From Pseudomonas mucidolens (GTDB lineage: Bacteria; Pseudomonadota; Gammaproteobacteria; Pseudomonadales; Pseudomonadaceae), in NCBI RefSeq assembly GCF_900106045.1, contig NZ_LT629802.1:3534001-3598000 (forward strand): a DNA stretch of 64,000 nucleotides, given 5' to 3'. Of this stretch, positions 18,342 to 26,986 are shown piece after piece. The notes under the pieces are model-generated. The model was not told the origin of the DNA, did no database searches, and saw only the letters and a program-made list of their open reading frames with translations. A program made the translations under genes and the position numbers. The stretch's first letter is position 1. Each line of letters starts with the position of its first letter.

Positions 18342-18342
18342 C

Positions 18343-19047
<705 letters not shown>

Positions 19048-19073
19048 GGATCAATCCTCGTTGTTCTGGAGTT

Positions 19074-20276
19074 TTAAACGCGCTCGATAGCCAGCGCCAG
19101 CCCTTGGCCGACGCCGACACACATGGTTGCCAACCCCTTGCGCCCCCCGGTTTTTTCGAGTTGGTGCAGAGCCGTCAATACCAGACGAGCACCGCTCATA
19201 CCCAACGGATGGCCCAAGGCAATGGCGCCACCGTTCGGGTTGACCTGCGGCGCGTCGTCCGCCAGGCCCAACTCACGCAGCACCGCCAGGCCTTGGCTGG
19301 CGAAGGCTTCGTTGAGTTCGATCACATCAAAGTCGCTGACGGCCAGCCCCAGGCGTTCCACCAGCTTGCGCACCGCCGGCACCGGGCCGATCCCCATGAC
19401 TCGCGGCGCCACACCGGCGCTGGCCATGCCCAATACCCGGGCACGAGCGGTCAGGCCGTGTTGTTTCACGGCATCGGCAGACGCCAGAATCAACGCGGCG
19501 GCGCCATCGTTCACCCCAGAGGCGTTGCCGGCGGTGACGGTCTTGTCCGGGCCGTTGACCGGTTTGAGTCGGGTCAGGGCTTCCAGGGTGGTATCGGCCC
19601 GAGGATGCTCATCATGTTCGACCAGGGTCTCGCCTTTTTTATGCGCGACCCGCACCGGCACGATTTCTTCAGCGAAATAACCGGCGGCCTGAGCAGCCGC
19701 GGCGCGTTGCTGGCTGCGCAAGGCAAAGGCGTCTTGATCGGCGCGCGATACCTGGTAGTCGTCGGCCACGTTATCGGCGGTCTGTGGCATCGCATCGACA
19801 CCGTATTGGGCCTTCATCAACGGGTTGATGAAACGCCAGCCGATGGTGGTGTCTTCCAGCTTCATGTTGCGCGAGAACGCCGCGTCGGACTTGCCCATCA
19901 CAAACGGCGCACGGGACATCGACTCGACGCCACCGGCAATCGCAAGCTCCATTTCACCACTGGCAATCGCGCGGAACGCGGTGCCAATCGCGTCCATGCC
20001 CGAAGCACACAAGCGATTGAGGGTCACGCCAGGAATGCTGTCGGGCAAGCCGGCCAGCAATGAGGCCATGCGCGCCACGTTGCGGTTGTCTTCGCCCGCC
20101 TGGTTGGCACAGCCGAGAAACACTTCCTCGACCGCGCTCCAATCCACGGAAGGGTTACGCTCCATCAGTGCCTTGATCGGCAAGGCGGCCAGATCATCGG
20201 CGCGCACGCTCGACAAACCGCCACCGAAACGCCCGATAGGTGTGCGAATGGCGTCGCAAATAAATACGTCGCGCAT
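19074..20276 (-). CDS. pcaF: Beta-ketoadipyl-CoA thiolase (PcaF)
   Basis: A 400-residue thiolase that splits beta-ketoadipyl-CoA with CoA into succinyl-CoA and acetyl-CoA, the last step of the pathway. The acylated cysteine lies in [14 protein letters not shown] (about Cys 90). The C-terminal [19 protein letters not shown] and the second cysteine in MCVGVGQG are intact. Its start overlaps the pcaJ stop by one base (TGATG). Phenylacetate-pathway thiolase PaaJ is a close relative, but the operon decides the call. Confidence 0.94.
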   Translation of the reverse strand: MRDVFICDAIRTPIGRFGGGLSSVRADDLAALPIKALMERNPSVDWSAVEEVFLGCANQAGEDNRNVARMASLLAGLPDSIPGVTLNRLCASGMDAIGTAFRAIASGEMELAIAGGVESMSRAPFVMGKSDAAFSRNMKLEDTTIGWRFINPLMKAQYGVDAMPQTADNVADDYQVSRADQDAFALRSQQRAAAAQAAGYFAEEIVPVRVAHKKGETLVEHDEHPRADTTLEALTRLKPVNGPDKTVTAGNASGVNDGAAALILASADAVKQHGLTARARVLGMASAGVAPRVMGIGPVPAVRKLVERLGLAVSDFDVIELNEAFASQGLAVLRELGLADDAPQVNPNGGAIALGHPLGMSGARLVLTALHQLEKTGGRKGLATMCVGVGQGLALAIERV

Positions 20277-21055
20277 CAGGCTTCTCCTGGGGCTTGGCCA
20301 TGGGCGGCGGCCGTGCGGGCTTCAAGGTCGCGCAGGGCAGTCAATTCAACTTCGGTGGGCTCAGCACTGGTGCTGAGCTGATCGGCAAACCGAATCGCCC
20401 AGCCGGTGGCGGCAACCACGTGTTCACGCGTGACACCAGGGTGCAAGGCGGTGACCACGAATTCGTGAGTGCCCTCCTCCGGCTCCATGATGCACAGGTC
20501 GGTAATGATCCCCACCGGCCCCGCGCCCGGCAGGCCGAGACGCTTGCGCGAATCCCCGCCTTCGCCGTGGCCTACCGAGGTAATGAAATCCAGTTTGTCG
20601 ACGAACGAGCGCGCCGATTGCTTGAGGATAATCAGCACACTCTTGGCGGAACCGGCAATCTCCGGCGCGCCACCCGCGCCCGGCAGGCGGACTTTGGGCT
20701 GGTGATAGTCACCGACCACCGTGGTGTTGATATTGCCGAAGCGGTCAACCTGGGCGGCGCCAAGGAACCCGACATCAATACGTCCGCCTTGCAACCAGTA
20801 GCGGAAAATCTCACCGGTCGGTACGACGGTGTCGGCGGTTTCCGCCAGCTCGCCATCACCGATCGACAACGGCAGCACCGAGGGCTTGGCGCCGATCGGG
20901 CCGGACTCATAAATCAACACCACATCCGGCGAGGACGTCAGGCGTGCCAGGTTGGCGGCCTTGGAGGGCAAGCCGATACCGACGAAGCACACCGAACCGT
21001 TCTTCAGGCGACGCGCGGCGGCGACAGTCATCATTTCGTTGGTCGAGTACGTCAT
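20276..21055 (-). CDS. pcaJ: 3-oxoadipate CoA-transferase subunit B (PcaJ)
   Basis: A 259-residue beta subunit of the succinyl-CoA:3-ketoadipate CoA-transferase. The family glutamate lies in the [11 protein letters not shown] segment (about 50-60), and the glycine-rich [13 protein letters not shown] region is typical. It pairs with PcaI and activates beta-ketoadipate for thiolysis. The start overlaps the pcaI stop by one base. The next gene, pcaF, overlaps by one base as well, so pcaIJF is a tightly coupled unit. Confidence 0.93.
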   Translation of the reverse strand: MTYSTNEMMTVAAARRLKNGSVCFVGIGLPSKAANLARLTSSPDVVLIYESGPIGAKPSVLPLSIGDGELAETADTVVPTGEIFRYWLQGGRIDVGFLGAAQVDRFGNINTTVVGDYHQPKVRLPGAGGAPEIAGSAKSVLIILKQSARSFVDKLDFITSVGHGEGGDSRKRLGLPGAGPVGIITDLCIMEPEEGTHEFVVTALHPGVTREHVVAATGWAIRFADQLSTSAEPTEVELTALRDLEARTAAAHGQAPGEA

Positions 21056-21912
21056 TACTTGGTCTCCTGCGCGGCAGCCAGTTTGGCCTGGAACTCACTG
21101 AAGTCAGCGGTGCCGTGGATGTATTCATCAATCCATGCGGTAAACGTCCCACGGTCCCGGGCAATCGGGTCCCAGGCCTGATAAAAGCGGTTGTCACGCT
21201 CGGTGTATCCATGCGCGTAGGACGGATGCGCACCGCCCGGGACGTGGCAAACGGCGGTCAACGCCCAGGTGGGCAGGACGCACGCGTTCATTGGCGCCTT
21301 CAGGTCATCGACGATTTCCTCGACGGTGACAATGCAACGCTGGGCCGCCAAGGCAGCTTCTTTCTGCACGCCGAGAATGCCCCACAACAGCACATTGCCC
21401 TTGCGGTCGGCTTTTTGCGCGTGGATCACGGTAACGTCCGGGCGCACCGATGGCACCGCCGCCAGCACTTCACCGGTAAATGGGCAGGTGACGGATTTGA
21501 TCAGCGGGTTGACCTTCGGTAGGTCAGAACCCGCGTAGGCACGCAACACCGCAAACGGCAGACCGGAAGCGCCGGCAACGTAGGCATTCGCCAAGTCGGC
21601 ATGGCTGTGTTCTTCGATCTCCAGAGACTGCGGCCATTGTTTCTCCACCGCGTCCCGCAGACGATGCAACGAACCCACGCCGGGATTGCCGCCCCAAGAG
21701 AAAATCAACTTGCGGGCGCAGCCTGCACCGATCAGTTGATCGTAGATCAGGTCGGGCGTCATACGCACGAGCGTCAGGTCTTTCTTGCCCTGACGAATGA
21801 TTTCATGACCTGCAGCTGTAGGGATCAGATGAGTAAAGCCTTCGAGCGCGACGGTATCGCCATCGTTGACGAACTGCTTCACAGCGTCAGACAGCGCGAG
21901 AATTTCAGCCAT
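21055..21912 (-). CDS. pcaI: 3-oxoadipate CoA-transferase subunit A (PcaI)
   Basis: A 285-residue alpha subunit of the CoA-transferase. The start MAEILALSDAVKQFVNDGDTVALEG at 21912 matches the family; the frame stays open to 22035 but that part crosses the operator. The GFTHLIPTAAGHEIIRQGKKDL and SWGGNPGVGS segments form the glycine-rich CoA site. First gene of pcaIJF. A PcaR-type palindrome lies about 105 bases upstream of the start codon. Confidence 0.92.
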   Translation of the reverse strand: MAEILALSDAVKQFVNDGDTVALEGFTHLIPTAAGHEIIRQGKKDLTLVRMTPDLIYDQLIGAGCARKLIFSWGGNPGVGSLHRLRDAVEKQWPQSLEIEEHSHADLANAYVAGASGLPFAVLRAYAGSDLPKVNPLIKSVTCPFTGEVLAAVPSVRPDVTVIHAQKADRKGNVLLWGILGVQKEAALAAQRCIVTVEEIVDDLKAPMNACVLPTWALTAVCHVPGGAHPSYAHGYTERDNRFYQAWDPIARDRGTFTAWIDEYIHGTADFSEFQAKLAAAQETK

Positions 21913-22000
21913 GGGGTTGGGCTCCCGGTGTGGGTCGAAAAAGGCGCTGAGGGCAGCGCTGAAGTGCCTGAAGGTTAAGCCGGGAAATTTCGCCAAACAA

Positions 22001-22034
22001 TCCGATAATCGACTGAGTGTTCGATTATCGAACA
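22001..22034 (-). promoter_or_regulatory. PcaR operator upstream of pcaI
   Basis: TGTTCGATTATCGAACA (22018-22034) is a perfect 17-base palindrome. A second CCGATAATCGA copy at 22002-22012 lies 5 bases away. On the minus strand it reads TTCGATAATCG, the core of the PcaR site (GTTCGATAATCGCAC) described for the pcaIJ promoter of P. putida, where PcaR with beta-ketoadipate activates transcription. Resemblance is direct; which half overlaps the -10 region was not determined. Confidence 0.8.
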
Positions 22035-22169
22035 TATTGTTGCCTGGCTATCGATTTCTGTTCAGGTGGTATCGGCATGACTGACCAGGCCCAGCGCTGC
22101 CGCGACCTTAATCAGCCAGGGGAAACACCGTCAATTCGTCAACGCGGGATCTGTGCGGTCAGCGAACGC

Positions 22170-23012
22170 TTAAGCGAACAATTGGGCGCTCAGCTCCTGG
22201 CTGGCGCTGAGCATGCTCGGCAGAAAGCGCTGCTCCAACTCGCTGCGGCTGACCCGCCCTGCGTGGGTGCTGATATTGAGCGCAGCCAATACCTGACCAG
22301 AAGCGTCATACACCGGCACGGCGATGGAACGCAGCCCTTGCTCCAACTCCTGATCGACGATGCACCATCCCTGCTGCCGAACTTGTTGCAGGCATTCGAG
22401 CAAGGCCTGGGGCGTGGTCAGCGTGCGACTGGTCTTGGTTTGCAGGTCGGCATGGTCCAGGTAGTCCTGCAACGAGGCATCGTCGAGGGCGGCCAGCAAG
22501 ATCCGTCCCATGGACGTGCAGTAGGCCGGCAGACGGCCGCCGACCGAAAGGTCCACCGAAATCAGGCGTTGGGTGGTGGCGGAGCGGGCAATATAAAGGA
22601 TGTCGTCACCTTCCAGGGTCGCCATGTTGCAGGCTTCGTGAAGCTGCTCGCTCATGCGGTCCAGGTAAGGCTGGGCGGAAACGGCCAAAGGCGTGGAGGA
22701 CAGGTACGCATGGCCCAGGGTCAAGACCTTGGGCAACAGGGAATAGGTCCGTCCGTCCGTGGTAGCGTAGCCGAGCTTGATCAAGGTATGCAGGCAACGG
22801 CGCACAGCGGCGCGGGGGATTTCCGTGCGGTGGCTGATCTGGGCGATGGTCAAGTGGCGCTTGCGCTCCTGAAACGCCTGCACCACCGCCAGGCCACGCG
22901 CCAGGGACGTCATGAAATCCGGATCGCCGGTAAACGCCTGAATCCGTTTGGCCGGTGACGCAACGATGGGCGGGGCCACTGATGCAAAGGAGTTGCGCAA
23001 TTGATCGTTCAT
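22170..23012 (-). CDS. pcaR: IclR-family regulator of the pca genes (PcaR)
   Basis: A 280-residue IclR-type regulator. The helix-turn-helix LTIAQISHRTEIPRAAVRRCLHTL (about residues 54-77) is followed by an effector domain with YLSSTPLAVSAQPYLDRM and RSIAVPVYDASGQVLAALNIS. In Pseudomonas PcaR activates the lower protocatechuate genes in response to beta-ketoadipate and represses its own gene. It lies upstream of pcaI on the same strand, with 257 bases between them. A palindrome matching the pcaI operator sits 80 bases upstream of its start, consistent with autoregulation. Confidence 0.94.
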   Translation of the reverse strand: MNDQLRNSFASVAPPIVASPAKRIQAFTGDPDFMTSLARGLAVVQAFQERKRHLTIAQISHRTEIPRAAVRRCLHTLIKLGYATTDGRTYSLLPKVLTLGHAYLSSTPLAVSAQPYLDRMSEQLHEACNMATLEGDDILYIARSATTQRLISVDLSVGGRLPAYCTSMGRILLAALDDASLQDYLDHADLQTKTSRTLTTPQALLECLQQVRQQGWCIVDQELEQGLRSIAVPVYDASGQVLAALNISTHAGRVSRSELEQRFLPSMLSASQELSAQLFA

Positions 23013-23091
23013 TCCAGGCCCTTTCTCTTGTTTTCAATGGCTATTACAAGCTGGCTGGCAAGCGACGCACAAGACGAGCCCTGCAACACTG

Positions 23092-23123
23092 TGCGATTAT
23101 CGGACGATCAGTCGATAATCGCA
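23092..23123 (-). promoter_or_regulatory. PcaR operator upstream of pcaR
   Basis: The arms TGCGATTATCG (23092-23102) and CGATAATCGCA (23113-23123) are a perfect 11-base inverted repeat with a 10-base spacer. Each arm contains the CGATAATCGCA half of the PcaR consensus. Position 80 bases upstream of the pcaR start suggests autoregulation. The divergent region to the right has no pca gene, so control in that direction is not expected. Confidence 0.75.
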
Positions 23124-23302
23124 ATTTCCCCGCTCGCCGTCATGAGCGCCCTTGTGCAACAGCTCCTATCATTGAAATCATGCCAGACTCACCCGTGGCT
23201 GAATAAATAAGCTCGGGACGCGGCGGTCAGTTTTAAAACATTAAGCAATGTGTGACGTCAAAACTTCGGCACTGCTGCCATGAAATACATCCACTGGCAA
23301 AG

Positions 23303-23331
23303 TTGACGTTTTTTAACTTGTTGGTGATAGT
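23303..23331 (+). promoter_or_regulatory. Sigma-70-like promoter in the pcaR-pit gap
   Basis: TTGACG (23303-23308) and GATAGT (23326-23331) are separated by 17 bases in an AT-rich stretch unlike its surroundings. A separate TATAAT occurs at 23350-23355. The next clear start codon is 270 or more bases downstream, so the transcript would have a long leader or a non-coding RNA. The region 23124-23603 contains no convincing gene. Confidence 0.4.
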
Positions 23332-23603
23332 GTTATTCAAATACACCGTTATAATGCACCTCGTGATAAGGTCGGCCCAGCTTCCAGAGCGATTGCAGAT
23401 TTCGCCGAGCCTTGCCCACGCTTTGCCCAAGGCGCTGTTGCAGGTACCTGACGCCCATTCAAATGCCTGCCAATTGCTTGTGACTTGAAAAGAAAACTGT
23501 TGCTACGACAGCTGTTCTTCTCCGGTGCCGTGGCCGCCTGCAATAACGAAGTGGTTTATCGTGGTTCCTCCCTCAAATGTGGATTCTATTTGAAGGTGAC
23601 GCG

Positions 23604-23660
23604 ATGAACGCCTTCCCTGCATTGCGCTTCACCGGAATTAAACTCAACTCAATTAGGTAA
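23604..23660 (+). CDS. Possible 18-residue leader peptide
   Basis: An ATG at 23604, preceded by GAAGGTGA at a good spacing, opens an 18-codon frame ([18 protein letters not shown]) that stops 4 bases before the GTG of the next gene. The arrangement would allow translational coupling. It is too short to judge by composition, and could be chance. Confidence 0.25.
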   Translation: MNAFPALRFTGIKLNSIR

Positions 23661-23664
23661 CAAT

Positions 23665-23865
23665 GTGACGAAAGACGAACTGCGCGCGGAACTTGAGCGC
23701 CAGGAACAACGTTACAAGGATGTTTACGGCGGGGAAGTCACCACCTACGCCGCCCAGCCAGAACCGGAGCGCAAACCATGGCGCAAACGCGCCAGTTTGC
23801 TGGATCAGGCTTTTGCCCAAGAGATTCAAAAGATCGAAAAGGACCTGAAGGCCGAGGAGTCATAA
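23665..23865 (+). CDS. Small conserved hypothetical protein, charged
   Basis: A 66-residue soluble protein with a GTG start and a weak ribosome site. It is rich in Glu, Lys and Arg, with an N-terminal helix ([20 protein letters not shown]) and a C-terminal helix ([20 protein letters not shown]) that could pair. No signal peptide or membrane segment. I recognise no domain; proteins like this are typical Pseudomonas conserved hypotheticals. It lies 340 bases upstream of pit; that gap (23866-24205) shows no gene or strong element apart from a CATAAT box near 24168. Confidence 0.6.
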   Translation: MTKDELRAELERQEQRYKDVYGGEVTTYAAQPEPERKPWRKRASLLDQAFAQEIQKIEKDLKAEES

Positions 23866-24205
23866 CCCTTCGGGTGGTGTCCCAAGGGGCAGTCGCTTTC
23901 CTGTCAGCACCTCGCTGGCGGGAAAGCTCTATGTATGCTTGTTGCAGGCCCGATTATCGTCATTTCCTGCATCCCGTCTAAATTTCATACAACTGTTTCA
24001 CTGTCAGTGTCGCGATTGTCGCACCCCACACCTGCAGAAAAAACTCTATACATCAATGAGTTGCTAACACCCCGAAATACCTGCGGCCGCCGCCCGAAGC
24101 ACAAATTAATTCGTTGAAGAATGTTACCGGCGAGCAGCTAGTGCATCGATTATCCTGCTTTTCTGGCATAATCGCGCCCCCTTTCGACCTGGTCATAAAA
24201 CCTTC

Positions 24206-25681
24206 ATGATCGATTTATTCAGCGGACTGGATGCCTGGGTTCTTGTGAGCCTGCTGCTCGCCCTCTTCTTTGTCCTCGCCTTCGAGTTCATTAATGGCTT
24301 TCATGACACCGCTAACGCGGTGGCCACAGTCATCTACACCAAGGCCATGCCGCCACACCTGGCCGTGTTCTTTTCCGGGGTGTTCAACTTCCTCGGCGTG
24401 CTGCTCGGCGGGGTGGGCGTTGCCTACGCCATCGTGCATCTGCTGCCGGTGGAGTTGTTGATCAATGTGAACACCGGCCACGGTCTGGCCATGGTGTTCT
24501 CATTACTGGCGGCGGCCATTACCTGGAACCTCGGCACCTGGTACTTCGGGATTCCGGCGTCCAGCTCCCACACCCTGATCGGCTCGATCCTCGGTGTCGG
24601 CCTGGCCAATGCCTTGATCAACGACATTCCGCTGGCTGATGGGGTCAACTGGCAGAAGGCGATCGATATCGGTGCCTCGCTGGTGTTCTCGCCCATGGCC
24701 GGTTTCCTGGTCGCAGCCTTGGTGTTGATCGGTCTTAAATGGTGGCGTCCGCTGTCGAAGATGCACAAGACACCGGACCAGCGTCGCAAGCTCGACGACA
24801 AGAAACACCCGCCATTCTGGAACCGCCTGGTATTGGTGATTTCCGCCATGGCCGTGAGTTTCGTGCATGGTTCCAACGACGGCCAGAAAGGTATCGGCCT
24901 GATCATGCTGGTGCTGATTGGTATCGTGCCCGCGCAGTTCGTACTCGACTTGGGCAGCAGCACCTACCAGATCGAGCGCACCCGTGACGCAACGTTGCAC
25001 CTCAATCAGTTCTACCAACGCAACCACGAAACCCTCGGCGAATTTCTCTCCCTGGGCAAGAGCGTTCCGGAAGACCTGCCAGGCAAATTCCGTTGCAACC
25101 CGCAACAGACCGAGCCGACCATCAATTCGCTTCTTGGCACATTGAAAGGTGTCTCCGACTACCACTCGCTGACCTCCGAGCAACGCATTGAAGTGCGTCG
25201 ATACCTGCTCTGCCTGGACGATACCGCGAAGAAAGTCGGCAAGCTGCCCGGCCTGGACAAACGCGAGAAGTCCGACCTCGACAAGCTGCGCAAAGACTTG
25301 ACTGCCACCACTGAGTACGCGCCGTTCTGGGTGATTCTCGCGGTAGCGCTGGCCCTGGGCCTGGGTACCATGGTTGGTTGGAAGCGTGTGGTTCTGACCA
25401 TCGGCGAGAAAATCGGCAAGCAGGGCATGACCTATGCCCAGGGCATGTCGGCACAAATCACCACGGCCACCATGATCGGTTTTGCCAATATCTTCAGCCT
25501 GCCGGTGTCCACGACCCACGTCCTGTCGTCGGGTGTGGCGGGTACCATGGTCGCTAATAAAAGCGGCTTGCAGGGTGGCACGGTGAGAACCATCCTGATG
25601 GCCTGGGTGTTGACCCTGCCTGCGACCGTGGCCTTGTCGGCCGGATTGTTCTGGCTGGCGTCCATCGCGTTGGGGAGTTGA
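24206..25681 (+). CDS. pit: Low-affinity inorganic phosphate transporter (Pit family)
   Basis: A 491-residue inner-membrane protein with about ten hydrophobic segments and a soluble central loop (about residues 250-375). The family signatures, duplicated in the two halves, are EFINGFHDTANAVATVIYT (about 28-46) and AVSFVHGSNDGQKGIGLIM (about 214-232). Pit proteins import metal-phosphate complexes with protons and work at high phosphate. The start MIDLFSGLDAW and length match Pseudomonas Pit. A strong terminator follows. The gene appears to be a single transcription unit. Confidence 0.93.
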   Translation: MIDLFSGLDAWVLVSLLLALFFVLAFEFINGFHDTANAVATVIYTKAMPPHLAVFFSGVFNFLGVLLGGVGVAYAIVHLLPVELLINVNTGHGLAMVFSLLAAAITWNLGTWYFGIPASSSHTLIGSILGVGLANALINDIPLADGVNWQKAIDIGASLVFSPMAGFLVAALVLIGLKWWRPLSKMHKTPDQRRKLDDKKHPPFWNRLVLVISAMAVSFVHGSNDGQKGIGLIMLVLIGIVPAQFVLDLGSSTYQIERTRDATLHLNQFYQRNHETLGEFLSLGKSVPEDLPGKFRCNPQQTEPTINSLLGTLKGVSDYHSLTSEQRIEVRRYLLCLDDTAKKVGKLPGLDKREKSDLDKLRKDLTATTEYAPFWVILAVALALGLGTMVGWKRVVLTIGEKIGKQGMTYAQGMSAQITTATMIGFANIFSLPVSTTHVLSSGVAGTMVANKSGLQGGTVRTILMAWVLTLPATVALSAGLFWLASIALGS

Positions 25682-25701
25682 TCCTCCGCGGCTGATCCAG
25701 G

Positions 25702-25734
25702 AAGGCGCAACCTTTGGGGGTTGCGCCTTTTTTT
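25702..25734 (+). terminator. Rho-independent terminator of pit
   Basis: The stem AAGGCGCAACC / GGTTGCGCCTT with a short T/G loop is followed by seven T residues, 21 bases after the pit stop. Confidence 0.9.
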
Positions 25735-25771
25735 ATGTTTGAAGGGCTGCCAAGCAGCCAAACGCCAGGCC

Positions 25772-25800
25772 AAAAAAAAGGGCGACCGAAGTCGCCCAAA
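25772..25800 (-). terminator. Rho-independent terminator of the 38-residue membrane protein gene
   Basis: On the minus strand GGGCGAC-TTCG-GTCGCCC, a stem closed by a stable TTCG tetraloop, is followed by eight T residues. It lies about 30 bases after the stop of the small gene at 25833-25949 and supports that gene being transcribed. Confidence 0.9.
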
Positions 25801-25832
25801 ATGCCTTGCGTGCTCATGTAACCCAGAAAAAC

Positions 25833-25949
25833 CTATAGTTTTTTACGCTTGTTAGCGTCTTTCCAGATAAAAATCCCAAACCCTACAAAAAACAGCACCA
25901 TGAGGCCGACGGTCAGCACTCCGGCAAACACCACATTATCGAAAAACAT
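25833..25949 (-). CDS. 38-residue single-span membrane protein
   Basis: An ATG at 25949 with an AGGAGG site 6 bases upstream opens a 38-codon frame. It starts MFFDNVVFAGVLTVGLMV, continues through a hydrophobic stretch with conserved-looking glycines, and ends in a charged tail WKDANKRKKL. One transmembrane helix with the basic end in the cytoplasm is predicted. The ribosome site and a dedicated terminator support it as real. It recalls small unnamed exported or cytochrome-associated proteins of Pseudomonas, but no function can be given. Confidence 0.75.
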   Translation of the reverse strand: MFFDNVVFAGVLTVGLMVLFFVGFGIFIWKDANKRKKL

Positions 25950-26092
25950 GACCGGCCTCCTGTGCTTGCCCTGTTGCGATAGGGCTAAGTTAACCAAGAA
26001 GCCGAGAGGAGAAATTGACGGGGATCAATGTCGCCCGCGACGGGGCGTAAAGAAGGGAAAAAACTGACCTGCATCAACAATTTCGGAGCATT

Positions 26093-26251
26093 TCAGCGTT
26101 TTTTCGGTTTGTTTTTCGACTTTTTCTTCACCTTGCCCAAGGGCATCGCCTGTTCAAAGGCTTGGCGCACTTCATTGAGCCGCTTGTCATTAAGGTCATG
26201 CACACGTTTGGCGCGCTCAGTATTCAGATCGATCAGCTTGTCGTCACTCAT
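26093..26251 (-). CDS. Small basic hypothetical protein
   Basis: A 52-residue protein from ATG 26251 (MSDDKLIDLNTERAKRVHDLNDKRLNEVRQAFEQ...). The first half is predicted helical; the C-terminus KVKKKSKNKPKKR is a lysine-rich tail of the kind seen on nucleic-acid-associated small proteins. The frame continues upstream to 26323, but the upstream part has low-quality sequence. Likely a Pseudomonas-wide conserved hypothetical. No function assigned. Confidence 0.6.
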   Translation of the reverse strand: MSDDKLIDLNTERAKRVHDLNDKRLNEVRQAFEQAMPLGKVKKKSKNKPKKR

Positions 26252-26425
26252 GGCTTGGCTTACGTCGTGGCTGGAATACCCCAATAATGCGTCCTGACCC
26301 GTTGTGCGGTAAACCGCCGGCAAACAAAATGTGTGTCATCGCGCCTATTTGTCCGCAAAATTGCCGTTGATGGGGCCTTACGTGGCACTGCATCAGGATC
26401 TTCCGCCCTTGCTGGCCCTGCGCGG

Positions 26426-26767
26426 TTAAACCTCGACATCCACCCACAACCCTTGCCGGGGCGCATCTTCGATCAGCGGCGCAACCGGCACGGTATTATC
26501 GGCATTGAGTTCATCACCGGGAATGGCCAGATGCTTCTCGGGGTCTTCTTGCGCCTCGCGTCGGCGCTTTTGCTGTTCCTGCTGACGTCGTTGTTCGTCG
26601 CGCAGCAACAAGGCCGATTGCTCGGGATCGCGATTTTTCAGGTCAATGGTGCTTTCGTTGGAACTCGCTTGCGCCGGCACCACCGGAGGAATATCGGGCT
26701 TGGGTCGCACGGGATCGAGTTGCGAGGTCACCGGCACAATATTCAAGGGCAAGATGGGTGGCAGCAT
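26426..26767 (-). CDS. Conserved hypothetical protein, proline- and glutamine-rich
   Basis: A 113-residue protein with a proline-rich first third (MLPPILPLNIVPVTS..., PKPDIPPVVP) and a highly charged middle helix (LLLRDEQRRQQEQQKRRREAQED, about residues 53-75) likely to be coiled coil. No signal peptide or enzyme motif. It is divergent from rapA, with about 220 bases between. I do not recognise a domain. Composition fits a regulatory or structural cytoplasmic protein, but that is a guess. Confidence 0.6.
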   Translation of the reverse strand: MLPPILPLNIVPVTSQLDPVRPKPDIPPVVPAQASSNESTIDLKNRDPEQSALLLRDEQRRQQEQQKRRREAQEDPEKHLAIPGDELNADNTVPVAPLIEDAPRQGLWVDVEV

Positions 26768-26926
26768 AATTATGAGTCTCCTGTCAGCAAGCTGTCGGCT
26801 GCCGCGCTAACGACTTGAGCTTGGGGTCGCCAACTTGTGACCCAGTCGTCAGTCTTCGGTGCCGTGCCACCCGTCGAATCGACCCCCCATCATCCCGGCA
26901 AGCAGAGTAGTTTTTGTCAGAATCCT

Positions 26927-26954
26927 TTGGCTGAGGACCTTGTTCCGTTAGAAT
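26927..26954 (+). promoter_or_regulatory. Putative sigma-70 promoter of rapA
   Basis: TTGGCT (26927-26932) and TAGAAT (26949-26954) are separated by 16 bases and lie 33 bases upstream of the rapA start codon. Confidence 0.45.
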
Positions 26955-26986
26955 AGTCGGCTTTTTCACGGCGGGAGTCAGGCAGC

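Noticed and set aside
22017..22958. 313-codon open frame antisense to pcaR
   Set aside because: Starts inside the PcaR operator and covers pcaR in reverse; no domain.
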